Shown here piece by piece: positions 49,138-60,285 of a DNA stretch of 64,000 nucleotides. The stretch comes from Henckelia pumila (lineage: Eukaryota; Streptophyta; Magnoliopsida; Lamiales; Gesneriaceae), in assembly GCF_033568475.1 (NCBI RefSeq), contig NC_133123.1, forward strand, positions 135,802,242 through 135,866,241. The letters are read 5' to 3'. A program made the translations under genes and the position numbers. Below the pieces are notes generated by a model that was not told where the DNA came from, ran no database searches, and saw only the letters and a program-made list of their open reading frames with translations. The first letter of the stretch is position 1. Every line of letters starts with the position of its first letter.

Positions 49138-50419
49138 GGGAAAATTAGCATTTTAGCCCATGGCTAAATTTTGGTTTTGGCTTGTTTTGGAAAAAAATTT
49201 GTAACTTTGTTTTTATTTTGGATTTAGTACTACATGTTGATTGTTTTGGTTTTGGTCCTATAAGTTGACTTAATTTTTGATTTTGGTCCTATACAAAGTT
49301 ATGTTTTGAAAAAAAGTACAGGAATTTGGATTTTTTTTTAGATTTGGTCATATTAGTTGACTTATTTTTTTTATTTTGGTCATGGAAAAGATACGATTTT
49401 GACCAAATTAAGCTCGGTTAAATTAGAATAAGCGCCTATGTTTTTTATTTTAAAATAATAAATTAAATTTAGAATTTAAAAGTTGACTTTCCAACTTCGC
49501 CGCTTAAGTTATAATAAATATTTTTTTATGATTTTATAATTAAATAAATTAGGTTTAAAATTTAGATGTTGACCTTCTAATTATTTTTTAAAATAATAAT
49601 TATGTTCTAAAAGGTACAATAACTTGTTTTTTTTTTTTGTATTTTTCCTCTGTCGCCGAAACTGGAGGAAGCAGCAAAATTTTGCTTATTTGCAGTGTTC
49701 TAAAAAGCACGCTTAAGCGGTGATTAAACGTGATAAAAGTGAAACATACCTAAAAAGCTCTGCTTTCGAAAAAAGCGGGAAAAAAAAGTCAACCATAGTT
49801 GAGAACGATAAAAAAATATATTAAAGTGTTACTTTTTAAAAAAAACAAAAGTATGTTTTAAATATATTTTTAGTTTTTTAGCTAATTTTGTTAATTTAGG
49901 TTAGAACTTATTTATATGATCATTAATAGGTGCTAAGTGGGCGAACACTTAGTGCCAAATAAATAAAAAAATCGAAGTTACAATTGAAAACGATATAAAT
50001 GAATGTTTGTTTGTTACTTTTTAAAAGAACAAAAGTATGTTACATTTAATACATTAAATTAACATATTTTAGATTTTATTAAATTATTTAGATTAAAAAA
50101 AGTTTAAGCGTATAAAAATATTTTTTTATTAGTTAGTTGTAATTATCTCAAACTAATAAGCAGATAAAACATGAAAGAATAAAAAATATTTATTACAAAA
50201 ATAATTAGAGATCAACTTCTAAATTCCGAAACATGATAACATACAAGACGAAAACAAAAAAACAAACCAACTTACAGGACCAAAACCAAAATAAGCCAAC
50301 ATATAGGACTAAATCCAAAAAAAAAAATCGAGTTACAGGATCTTTTCCAAAACAAGCCAACATACAGGACCAAAACCAAAAACAAGCCAACATACAGGAC
50401 CAAAATGTTAATTTTCCCC
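49138..50419. mobile_element. Mutator-like foldback element upstream of TON1
   Basis: Starts GGGAAAATTAGCATTTT and ends with the reverse complement AAAATGTTAATTTTCCCC. The arms contain repeated GGTTTTGGTCCTGTATGTTGG-like units in opposite orientations at both ends. Flanks GCAGTGTTT (49129-49137) and GCGGTGTTC (50420-50428) form a 9-bp duplication with two transitions, the Mutator size. There is no transposase. The edge lies 136 bases before the TON1 start codon. Confidence 0.7.
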
Positions 50420-50428
50420 GCGGTGTTC

Positions 50429-51237
50429 AGTGTTCAAACTCCTTTTAACCAATAAAACGCTACTAAAATTACAAGCTACATCACACGACTTTGCTTCGCA
50501 TAGTAGGAAAGTTAAAATGAGACTTGGTTCTTCGACAAAAAGTTATCAAAAATCAATTAATTATTTGTTTATAATTTCTAAAAATAAATAATTATTGAAA
50601 AAAAAAATTATAAATATTTATATTTAAAAATTGCACACACTCTTTTAATACGTGTGGATTACATAATAAATTAAATAAATAAAATCAAGTTACTATTTAT
50701 TATTTAATGTTGTCTAATTATAGTATCTACTATTCTAATATTAGGTCTTACACATCTACAAAATTTCTAGCCTTCCTTTAAAAATTGTATCTTTTTACAT
50801 TTACGTACAAATCTAGATTGACCATAAATCCCAATTCATACGAGTCCAAATCTTCTATAACATTTTCTGTAAAATTCCTAGTTATATTAACTTGTATCAA
50901 ATTTTAATGAGTTTTAACTACTTTTGGTCCCAAAAAAAAAAAAAAGAGTTTTAATTACTTCTCATATCAATACGTTTGTCAAATCATTTTTTGGTGGATA
51001 TGGAAGTTGCTTGAATGTGAAACTTCATTTCACTTGACAATTATATTATAGTTTAAACTCAACAAACCCATTTGAATTTGATGTGTGTATTATTCCTTCA
51101 TCAACTCCATTTTATCAGCTCCACTTCCTCCATTAAAATATATATAGCAACCATTAATCAAATTAAACAAGAAATTAATCTTGAAACAACTTAATTGCTA
51201 GCTAGCCTACAATGTTTATCCCCTCCCCACCTCTAAA
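50429..51237. other. Upstream region of the dirigent gene
   Basis: AT-rich with no gene. TATATATAGCA at about 51139 could be a TATA box for the plus-strand dirigent gene, roughly 95 bases before its ATG. Confidence 0.45.
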
Positions 51238-52548
51238 ATGCTCAAACCGATTATCTGCATGTTCTTGCTAGCCACAACCATGGCTAGCTCAGCCAGAATT
51301 CTCGATGAAACAAGCTCACAAGTTCCACTCCCAGTCGAAGACGAATCACCCGATGCTTCCGATCCTACGCCAAATAACCCTGGTGTGCCACCCATTTTCA
51401 CTCAGCCCATCGGGCAATTTCCAGCCACTCTGCCACCGAATCCTTTAGAACCCGCAGCACCCGAGCCTGAAACTTCAGCCACCGCCACGGCCCCTGGAGG
51501 AGCTGCCACCAGCACAGCCTCCGGTTCCACTACGGCGGCGAACCAGTATCCCACACTGTCCTTCTTCATGCATGAAACTCTCAAGAATAATAATCAGAAC
51601 TGCGGAAGCGTACCAGAATCCATGATTTAGTGAATGATTATGGGTGATGATCTTCAATTTTGCAGCCAAACCAGATTGTTCTGTCGATGGAAAACAGAAA
51701 GTATGAGTTGTTTCCCAAAATTGGGACCATAACCGTTTTATAATTAAATAAGTTTTCACTATTTTTAATTTGACCCTTCAACAAATCAGAAATATCATAT
51801 ATGATATCCACACAATAATATCATGACAATTAAATCTCAATTCTTTAATTCTAAATTAGACCACATTAATTTATGACTTATTTAATTGATTACATTTAAA
51901 TATTTACAATTACAGTTATGACCCTAATAAAATTCCAACAATCCTAGGTAGCTCACACCCCTCTGGCCGGGTGTGACAGGCATCGTTGCCAACTCCAACG
52001 CCAACAACCTCCCATTCTCAAAGCCAAACAACCAGATCCTCCCCATCAACGGCGGTGTGTCGTTAAACACCATCAACGGAGTCATCATCAACAACAACAA
52101 CTTCCCCTCCCTAGTTGGCCTCAACGGCGGCTCCCCTTCGAACACTCTCCTCCAAAACAACGGCGGAAACAACCTGCAGGCCTTCGTCACCCTCCAACAG
52201 CTGATGTTCGGGTCGGTGACGGTGGTCGACAACGAGAAAACACAAGGGCACGAGCTGGGATCGGCGGTTCTTGGAAAATCTCAGGGGTTTTACTTGGCAA
52301 GCTCATCCGACGGAAGCAGTCACACACACGCCTTGACGGCGCTGTTTCATGGACATGGTGATCATGAAATGGATGACACAGTTAGCTTCTTTGGAGTTCA
52401 CAGAACAGCTATTCCGATTTCGCATATGGCGATCATCGGAGGAACCGGAAAATATGAGAATGCTAAAGGGTATGCCACCATTGAGACTCTTCCTCATCAG
52501 GATCAGCAGACAACTGATGGGCTGGATGTAAGAAAATATGACACATAA
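51238..52548 (+). pseudogene. ESB1-like dirigent gene, broken by an LTR insertion and a frameshift
   Basis: The first part (51238-51600) encodes a signal peptide (MLKPIICMFLLATTMASSA), a P/T/A-rich stretch and the opening of the dirigent domain (YPTLSFFMHETL). The rest (about 51941-52548) encodes TGIVANSNANNLPFSKPNNQ, LQQLMFGSVTVVDNE, HELGSAVLGKSQGFYLASS and FFGVHRTAIPISHMAIIGGT, with a near-normal C-terminus. This is the long, G/N-rich dirigent group that includes ESB1/DIR10, which places lignin in the Casparian strip (established for Arabidopsis). The halves are separated by a 340-bp LTR-like insert. One base is missing at about 51974 before GTGACAGGC, so even removing the insert would not restore the frame. 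Alternative: an unusual intron, less likely because of the frameshift. Confidence 0.75.
51601..51940 (-). mobile_element. Small solo LTR (copia/TRIM-like) inside the dirigent gene
   Basis: On the minus strand it starts TGTTGGAATTTTATTAGGG and ends GGTACGCTTCCGCA, with TG...CA and short inverted ends (TTGGAA/TTCCG), typical of small copia or TRIM LTRs. It sits between codons that would read ...NNQN and ILGSSHPSG. The 5-base flanks AGAAC and ATCCT do not match, so no target duplication is visible. Confidence 0.5.
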
Positions 52549-53065
52549 TTAAAACGAGATATATACGATGACGGAAGCGGTGACGACCAATGCCGCCATA
52601 CTTGAACACTGTGCATATGGCGTCTCACATTCAGAAAAGTGAGACACGCAACACACACTTATTTTGAATCTCGTGCTCAAGAACACTCATTGATGGTATG
52701 AGAATTTGCCTATAAATACCGAGGCTCTTGAGGTCTCTAAATACACAACTCATAACAACACAAATACACCATCTACGAGAGAGTTGGAGTGTTTAGAAGG
52801 CTTCAACTGGAGAGGACAAATTATTCGATGGCTGGAGATAACGCTCAATCTTGCTTCCGCATATTGTTTATCATGTTCATATATTGTATAAACATGATTA
52901 TTGAGAAAACTCTAACACTGGAAACTATTACACATTTCACTCTTTATCTTACTCCATAGAGGGTTTCTTTCTTCTTCTCCACTTGCTAGCTCTCAGATAG
53001 TGTTTGAGAGAGTTTATAAAAAGTATTTTTTAGTTTCGTTTTCACAAAATTTGTGAAGAAAAAAC
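52549..53065 (+). other. Promoter-like or LTR-remnant sequence downstream of the dirigent gene
   Basis: No gene. Holds CTATAAATACCG at 52711 followed by a CAAC-rich stretch resembling a leader, and CTTGCTTCCGCA near 52851, similar to copia LTR ends. Possibly a small LTR on the plus strand; boundaries are unclear. It continues at 62405 beyond the inserted element. Confidence 0.35.
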
Positions 53066-55158
53066 TGTGACGACCCGGTTCTTAATCTCTCAAATCACAA
53101 AATTAATCCAAAATCATGAATTAAATCTAACTTTAAGTTATAAAGAAAAGGAAAAGAAAATAAAAAAAAATTAAAATGAGTTGCGCTCGCGCGGCTAAAA
53201 AGTGCCGTGCGAGCGCACCCTGTTTTACTCAAAACAGAGGTGCAGCTCGGGGCTGCGCGTGAGCTGCTCTTTTCTACAGCTCGGGCGCGGTCCTGGACAG
53301 AAAAATATTCAGAAATTCTCAACCTTTTCTCAGCTTAGAAAACATTTTCAATCATCTATACCAAGTCTAAGAAATCTCATACAAATTCCAAAATGTATTA
53401 GACAAGGTAAATGAAGTCACGAACAAGAGCATAAACATTTCTCAAACTTGAGTTTACTCAAATAGTTCAAACTATATTACAAAAGCAAAGAACCACACTC
53501 TAAACAAAGTTCAAGTGTAATACATAGCCAAGGAGTAGAAACTCTAGACAATAACTCAACTCCAACAGTTCATACATCCACTCTTGTTCTTAACATAAAG
53601 TTAACAACATCTTGACTTCTAATCCGGATCATCACTCTAATCTCTCATCCCTTGTTCTTCAAGTTCGCTTTTGTCCAGTTTCACTCCCGCCTATTGTCAT
53701 GACACATACAACACAACAATAGCCGGATAACTCCGGTGAGAAATACATTTCCCAGTAAAAGAAACTAAACATGCATATACAACATATATCAAGCTCATGA
53801 TATAAATAAAGACAATGCATGTTTTAAAAACAAGGTTTATTCAAGAACTCTCTCATTTCGTCGGTTGGGATCCCGAGAAGAAGATATCATAGCTAACCAC
53901 CGACTTTCCCGATCGAGGTGGGGCTACTTATCCTACTTCTCTAGACTTTGAAGCCACTATATATGCACTTCAGACGCTAGGCTACGTCAACCACCCAGCC
54001 ATACATATATAATCTCTCAAATCGTCTATTCGAATGTTTCCGTTCATTTCAAAATCAAGGAATAAGTCTTGCAAGATGAATGCAACATATATCATCATAA
54101 AAGCATTCATTAACATCAAAGACTCATTCACCAAATCATAGAAGAGCATATAAAAGCAAATAAGTATGTGATTTAGGGAACTCGATACAAACCATCTCGA
54201 GTTGTAATCCCAATCGAATAATAGTTCACTTTTACCTTTCAAATGAGATGTTTAAGATGTCTTCTAGCTTGTCAAAATCTGTACAAGTATCAACCATAAA
54301 CCTATTCTCAAAATCTGCTCAAACTTCAACTAAACTTCAAGGCAAAATGCTACCAACCTTGTTCTTTCTTCTATCGGTTTCGTAGTCGGAATTCTCAAGT
54401 TGACGTGCCCTGTTTATGAACTGAAATCATAGCATAACACCAAGAAAATATCAACTAATACTCAGCTCAATAGCAGCTCGAGCAAAAGATAGCAAAACAC
54501 TTCAAATCAAAAGTTCGACGGCATATCGGTATCATTCGGCGATCCCGAACTCAACTAAATCAATTCTAACATTCATATCAGCTGTATAGGATTCAAAACC
54601 AGCATATCAACAGGTATATAGATCGAGTAGTGACTGGAACATCATAAGAAACTGATACAACAATCATTCCTCAACCCAACTTTCAATATGACAAAGTATA
54701 GAAGTTCATCAACCTCAATTCACAACAAATCTGATCTCTGTCAATTTCGAATTATCAAATCATAATGAACTAAGAGAAAACTTACATCAAATCGAAGGTA
54801 TCGTTGCAAGGATTCCAGAACATCTTTCGGAATCGAAATCGGATAACCGGATCAAAAGATACGGCAATTTGAAAATCAATCACAAGAAGGGAAAAGGATC
54901 CTATTTTCTTTCCAATTCTGAATTGTTTCACACACATACACGTATACATGCTGACCATGCTTTTACAATTCTGATAACTTCAATGATTATTGCAATTTAG
55001 CCCCTCAAATCTTCAAAAATTGCAATTTGGTCCTCAGCTTCTCAATTCATTCACTTTCAATCCTAAATAATTTAAGAATATTAGAATTAAAGTCAAAACT
55101 CTAAATATTCCCAAATTAAATATTCTCGGATCAAAATTAAATAATTTCGGACGTTACA
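53066..55158 (-). repeat. 3' LTR of the 9.3-kb element
   Basis: 2093 bp. Contains a GC-rich hairpin (53182-53217, 14-bp stem with one mismatch), the palindrome CCGGATAACTCCGG at 53723-53736 and GGGATCCC at 53867-53874. Confidence 0.9.
53182..53217. repeat. GC-rich hairpin in the LTR
   Basis: Arms TGCGCTCGCGCGGC and GCCGTGCGAGCGCA around an 8-base loop, one mismatch. The counterpart in the other LTR is at about 60403-60439. Confidence 0.8.
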
Positions 55159-55200
55159 ATTCTCTCCCACTAAGACACGATTTCGTCCTCGAAATCTCAA
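55159..55200 (-). other. Purine tract and terminal GAGGACGAAAT motif
   Basis: In element direction: CGAGGACGAAATCGTG, then TTAGTGGGAGAGAAT, directly before the LTR start TGTAACG. Confidence 0.8.
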
Positions 55201-55255
55201 GTAGTATCAACAGATCATATAACATAAAGAACAGAAAGACTAAAGGAGACTCACA

Positions 55256-58200
55256 TCATTGAAACATCTCTGGAAATCGTTGCCTCACATCTGATTCCGT
55301 CTCTCAAGTTACTTCTTCAATACCATGACGACTCCACTGGACTTTCACAAGCGAAATAGTCTTCGTTCGAAGTTGCTTTTCTTTTCGATCAAGAATCTGA
55401 ATTGGCTTTTCAAAATAACTCAAAGTTTCATCGAGTTCAGCCTCATCAGATCGAAGCACATGAGATTCATCAGCAAGGTATTTTCGAAGCATCGATACAT
55501 GAAAGACATCATGTATTCCAGATAAGGATGGAGGCAAAGCTAATTGATAGGCAAGATTGCCTATTCTCTCCAGAATCTCATACGGACCGATATATCGTGG
55601 AGACAACTTCCCTCGCTTGCCAAATCGTACAGTGCCTCTGAATGGAGAAATATTCAGAAACACCCTATCCCCTTGTTCAAAAGACAAAGGTCGACGTCGG
55701 ATATTGGCATACTTCATTTGTCTATCCTGTGTTGTCTTCATTCTCTTCTGAATAAGCTTCACTTGTTCAGTCATATCTCGAATCATATCAGGTCCAATAT
55801 CAGGTACCTCTGAAATATCATCCCAGTAAAGAGGTGATCGACACTTTCTACCATACAGAGCTTCAAACGGAGCCATCTCAATACTCGATTGATAGCTGTT
55901 GTTGTACGAGAATTTACAAAGTGGTAATGAATCTTGCCAACTCGTGCCAAAATCAAGAACGACAGCTCTCAACATATCTTCTAATGTCTGAATGGTACGC
56001 TCAGACTGTCCATCTGTCTGTGGATGATAGGCTGTTCTCAAGTGTAACTGAGTACCCAAAGCACTCTGTAAACTGTACCAAAAGTGAGATGTAAATCGAG
56101 GATCACGATCTGATACAATAGACTTCGGTACTCCATGCAATCTGACAACTTCTCGGACATAAATCTATGCCATCTGTCGTGTCTATATGTAATGCGATAA
56201 GGAATAAAACACGCTGATTTCGTCAATCTTTCAATAATCACCCAGATAGCATCGCAACCTCTAGAAGATCGAGGTAACTTCGTCACAAAGTCCATGAAAA
56301 TATGATCTCATTTCCATTATGGCACTGATAAACTCTGTAACAAACCAGGCGGTTTCTTCCTCTCAGCCTTCACCTGTTGACAATTCAGACATCGAGACAC
56401 AAAATCAGTGATATCGGACTTCATTGGTTTCCACCAATATCGAATCTTCAAATCGTTGTACATCTTCCTACCTCCAGAATGAATACTATAACGACTACAA
56501 TGCGCTTCTTTCAGTAGTTGTTGTCGCACATCAGAAATATCAGGCACTACAAGGCGATTGTTTACATACAAAAGATCATCTCGAACCTGGTATTCAGATA
56601 CATGCCCTGATCGAACTGTCTCAATCGAATTTTGCACATTCTGATCAAGTTTCTGAGCTTCTTTAATTTTCAAAAGTAACTCTGGTTCAACTTGAATTTG
56701 ATAAAGTCGCAGAGGCGGACAATTCGTGTCAAATACTAATCCAGAAAGACAACATTCTTCAATCAAATGGGATACACCAATCGTCGATAGAGATAAAGAA
56801 CATACCTTTCGACTCAATGCATCAGCTGCTGCATTCGATTTTCCCGGATAGTATCTAATTTCACAATCAAAATCTTTAAGCAAGTCAAGCCATCTCCGCT
56901 GTCTCATATTCAGTTCTGACTGTGAAAACAAATATTTCAGACTCTTGTGATCAGAATAAATCTCAAACTGTTCTCCGTACAGATAATATCGCCAAATCTT
57001 CAAAGCAAATACAATGGCGGCCAATTCAAGATCATGAATCGGGTATCTGGTCTCGTGAGGTTTCAGCTGTCTCGAGGCATAAGCAATCACATGCCCTCGC
57101 TGCATCTATACACATCCCAAACCTCGATAAGATGCATCACAATAAACAGTGAAACCACCAGTACCTGAAGGAATCGTCAAGACTGGTGCACTGGTCAATC
57201 GTTGTTTCAACTCAATAAAACTGGATTCACAGGCTTCAGATCAAATAAATGGAGCATTCTTCTGAGTCAACTGAGTAATCGGATTCGCAATACTGGAAAA
57301 ATCTTTAATAAAACGACAATAATACCCAGCCAAACCCATAAAACTACGAATTTCAGGAACAGATGTAGGTCTAGACCAATTGATCACTGCCTTGACTTTA
57401 CTTGGATCAACAGATATACCATCTCCGAATATGATATGTCCAAGAAAAATAACCTGTTTCAGCCAAAACTCATATTTCGACAGTTTAGCATACAGTTTCT
57501 CAGATCTCAGAGTCTTCAACACGGTTCTCAAATGCTCAGAATGATCAATCAAATTCTTCGAATATATCAAAATATCATCAATAAAAATTATCACGAAGTC
57601 ATCGAGATATTTTTGAAAAATACGGTTCATCAAAGCCATAAACACAGCTGGAGCATTTGTCAGACCAAACGACATAACTATAAACTCATAGTGGCCATAC
57701 ATGGTTCTGAACGTAGTTTTCGGAATATCAGAATCCCTAACTCTCAGCTGATGGTATCCAGATCTCAGATCGATCTTAGAATACACAGAAGAACCCTGCA
57801 ACTGGTCAAATAAATCATCAATGCGAGGCAAAGGGTATTTGTTCTTTACCGTTGCCTTGTTCAGTTGCCGGTAATCAATACACAATCTCATTGAACCGTC
57901 TTTCTTTTTGACAAATAATACTGGAGCTCCCCAAGGAGAAACACTAGGTCGAATGTATCCCTTGGCCAGTAAATCTTCCAACTGATCTTTCAACTCTTTC
58001 AATTCCACTGGTGCCATTCGATAAGGTGCTTTAGAAATCGGTGCAGTACCTGGCATAAGTTCTATGTTGAAATCAATCTCACGGTACGGAGGTAGTCCTG
58101 GAATCTCATCAGAAAAAACATCCGCAAATTCACTAACCACTGGCAAATCAGCCAGGTTCGGGCTAGTTTTCGAAACATCAACTGCATATACAATAAATCC

Positions 58201-58629
58201 CTCCGCTCCTTTCTGCAAAAGTCGGGTCATTGATAATACAAAAATCAGAGGAATCTTAGCACGAGAACCCTTACCATAGAATTTCCATTCTCCAGCCATC
58301 TCAGGTCTGAATCTCACAATCTTCATAAAACAATCTTCGGTAGCTCTGTACTTATTTAGCATATCAATCCCAATAATGCAGTCAAAATCAGACAAACCAA
58401 GTACAAAACAATATATCTCTATCTCATTACCGTCATACTGTAACAAACAATTCTTAACTGTCTGAATAGATATAAGACCTCTCCCCAAAGGAGAAGAAAC
58501 AGATACTAAAACAGGTAATGTTTCAACAGGCAAAGAATGTAATGAAGCAAATCATGCAGAGATAAACGTATGGGATGCACCTGTATCTATCAATACATAT
58601 GCAGGATAACCACAAATAGAATAGTTACC
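55256..58629 (-). pseudogene. pol of the 9.3-kb element (PR-RT-RNase H-IN-chromodomain), broken
   Basis: Protease AYVLIDTGASHTFIS, with a TGA at 58552. RT (58533-57241) with [31 protein letters not shown] and [10 protein letters not shown], ending at a TGA near 57241. RNase H (YCDAS; then [15 protein letters not shown] and YSDHKSLKYL from 57105), interrupted by a TAG just before 57105. Integrase zinc end CLNCQQVKAERKK, then two stops around 56300-56317. Core [17 protein letters not shown], a frameshift near 56165, [12 protein letters not shown] and [16 protein letters not shown]. Chromodomain-like end [12 protein letters not shown], cut by a TGA at 55304, with the natural stop near 55256. All domains are present in order; at least six breaks. 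Confidence 0.87.
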
Positions 58630-59861
58630 TGCAATCACATCATCTGGTGCTCCCTGTGCCTGTTCCTCTGTCAGTGCAAAGACATGAGCATGTTGTCTCT
58701 GTGGCTGACTACCTGTCTGATTCCCTCCTGGCCTTTGCTGTTGCTGTGGATGCGGTGGTTGGAAGGAATGAACAGAAGAGGCTTGCCTCGCAGGTTGAGC
58801 CACTGATCGTGATGACTCTGCACCTCTTGACTGTCCAGAACCTCTCTGAGGACATACCCTCGCAAAATGGCCAGTCTGATGGCATATATGGCACCTCCCA
58901 GATACACCTCGGCACTGATCGGTTGGATGAACTCCACCACAACTGTTACAAAACACTCCAGACTTCGGTTTCGTGCCATTGGAACATGAAGAACTGTTTC
59001 CTGACTTCTTAAACTATTTTCCTCGAGCTTGCAAATACCCTTTCTTGCCACTGCTACTGCCACCACTTTCAAGTCGAGGAGGTTGTTGTGAGATTGGAGC
59101 TGAGGGTTGTGACTGTCTCGAAGGCTGAGCGATATACGAAGCTCCTCGCTGTTGTATCAAACCAGCTTCCGCTCCTTTGGCACTGTTCAAAGCATCAGCA
59201 AAATTATTCGGTCGCCTTGTGTTTACCAAAGTAAAGACCTCCGGAGTCAGTCCATTAATGAACTGATCAGCCATAGCCTCGTCACTATCAGCAACATGTG
59301 GAGCAAAACGTAGCAATGTAGTGAATTTTGCAACATAATCTTCAATATTTAAGTTGCCCTGCTTCAGGTTCGCAAATTCTGCACCTTTATCTTTGCGGTA
59401 AGATACTGGAAAAAAGCGTTGGTAAAACTCTGTTTTGAAGACATTCCACGTCAGTACAGTTCCTCTACGCTCCAAAGCTTTCTTAGTCGTGGACCACCAG
59501 CTCTTCGCAACCTCATGCAACTGATGTCCAATTAATCTGACTCTCCGCTCATCACCATAATCAAGCGAATCAAACAACATCTCCATGTCATCGAGCCATC
59601 CTTCACATACAACTGCATTTTCGTACCGTTCAGAGTAGGCGGATGGTATGATTGAAATCTTTTCAATAATGTTTCCATCGGAGTGGCAGTCATATCTGTC
59701 ATATCTCGAGAGGTACTTCCCTGTTCATTGCTTGGGACTGCAGCTTGAGGAACTATCGGTGTTACCACTGTTTGTTCCGGTAGAGGAGTATGAACTGTCT
59801 GCTCTGGTATAGAAGTAGGAACTTGTGGTCTAAGAGGAGGTCGTCCTGGTCTTCGAGACAT
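58630..59861 (-). pseudogene. gag of the 9.3-kb element, frameshifted and with a capsid/knuckle stop
   Basis: Starts MSRRPGRPPLRPQVPTS at 59861 with a proline/threonine-rich head, then the capsid domain (METLLKRFQSYHPPTLNG, MLFDSLDYGDERRVRL, AKSWWSTTKKALE, FKTEFYQRFFPVSYRKD, FINGLTPEVF). A one-base loss near 59630 shifts the frame between head and capsid. A TAG at about 59014-59016 separates capsid from FKKSG and the zinc part (CNSCGGVHPTDQC, then CHICHQTGHFARVC). A Q/P-rich linker leads into APDDVIAG and protease. The capsid clearly resembles the gag of the array at 1-15 kb. Confidence 0.85.
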
Positions 59862-60268
59862 ATCTGATTATCAAAAGGGTTAGAATACCACAATCATCAA
59901 ATCTATCTCAGTCCTCCTCTGATCATCTTACCTCTGATCAAGACTCGGTTCTGATTTAATCTTAAATAAATAATCGAGGTACTCAACAAGACATGCTTCC
60001 AATCCATTCAGATAATCAGGTAGCATATCATAATTCATCAAAACACATGCCTCTAATCATTTCAGCTATTCCAGTAAGCATGCGTCTTCATACTTTCAAA
60101 TAAAATAAATACAACATCATGTAATAAAATATTTGAAAGTAAATCATGCTAGCATTTACAACATGTAATTCAATCATGTAATTACATCATAGCATAATAA
60201 AAATAAAGAAGCAAGTAAGATGACTCGATCTACCCCACTCGCTATCTAACTCAGTCCAGAATTTTCTC

Positions 60269-60280
60269 GCTCTGATACCA
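60269..60280 (-). other. Primer-binding site (tRNA-Met type) of the 9.3-kb element
   Basis: TGGTATCAGAGC in element direction, five bases after the LTR end. Confidence 0.87.
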
Positions 60281-60285
60281 CCTGT

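Noticed and set aside
51402..52497. Minus-strand frames opposite the dirigent gene
   Set aside because: Antisense shadows of the repetitive P/A/G/N-rich coding sequence.
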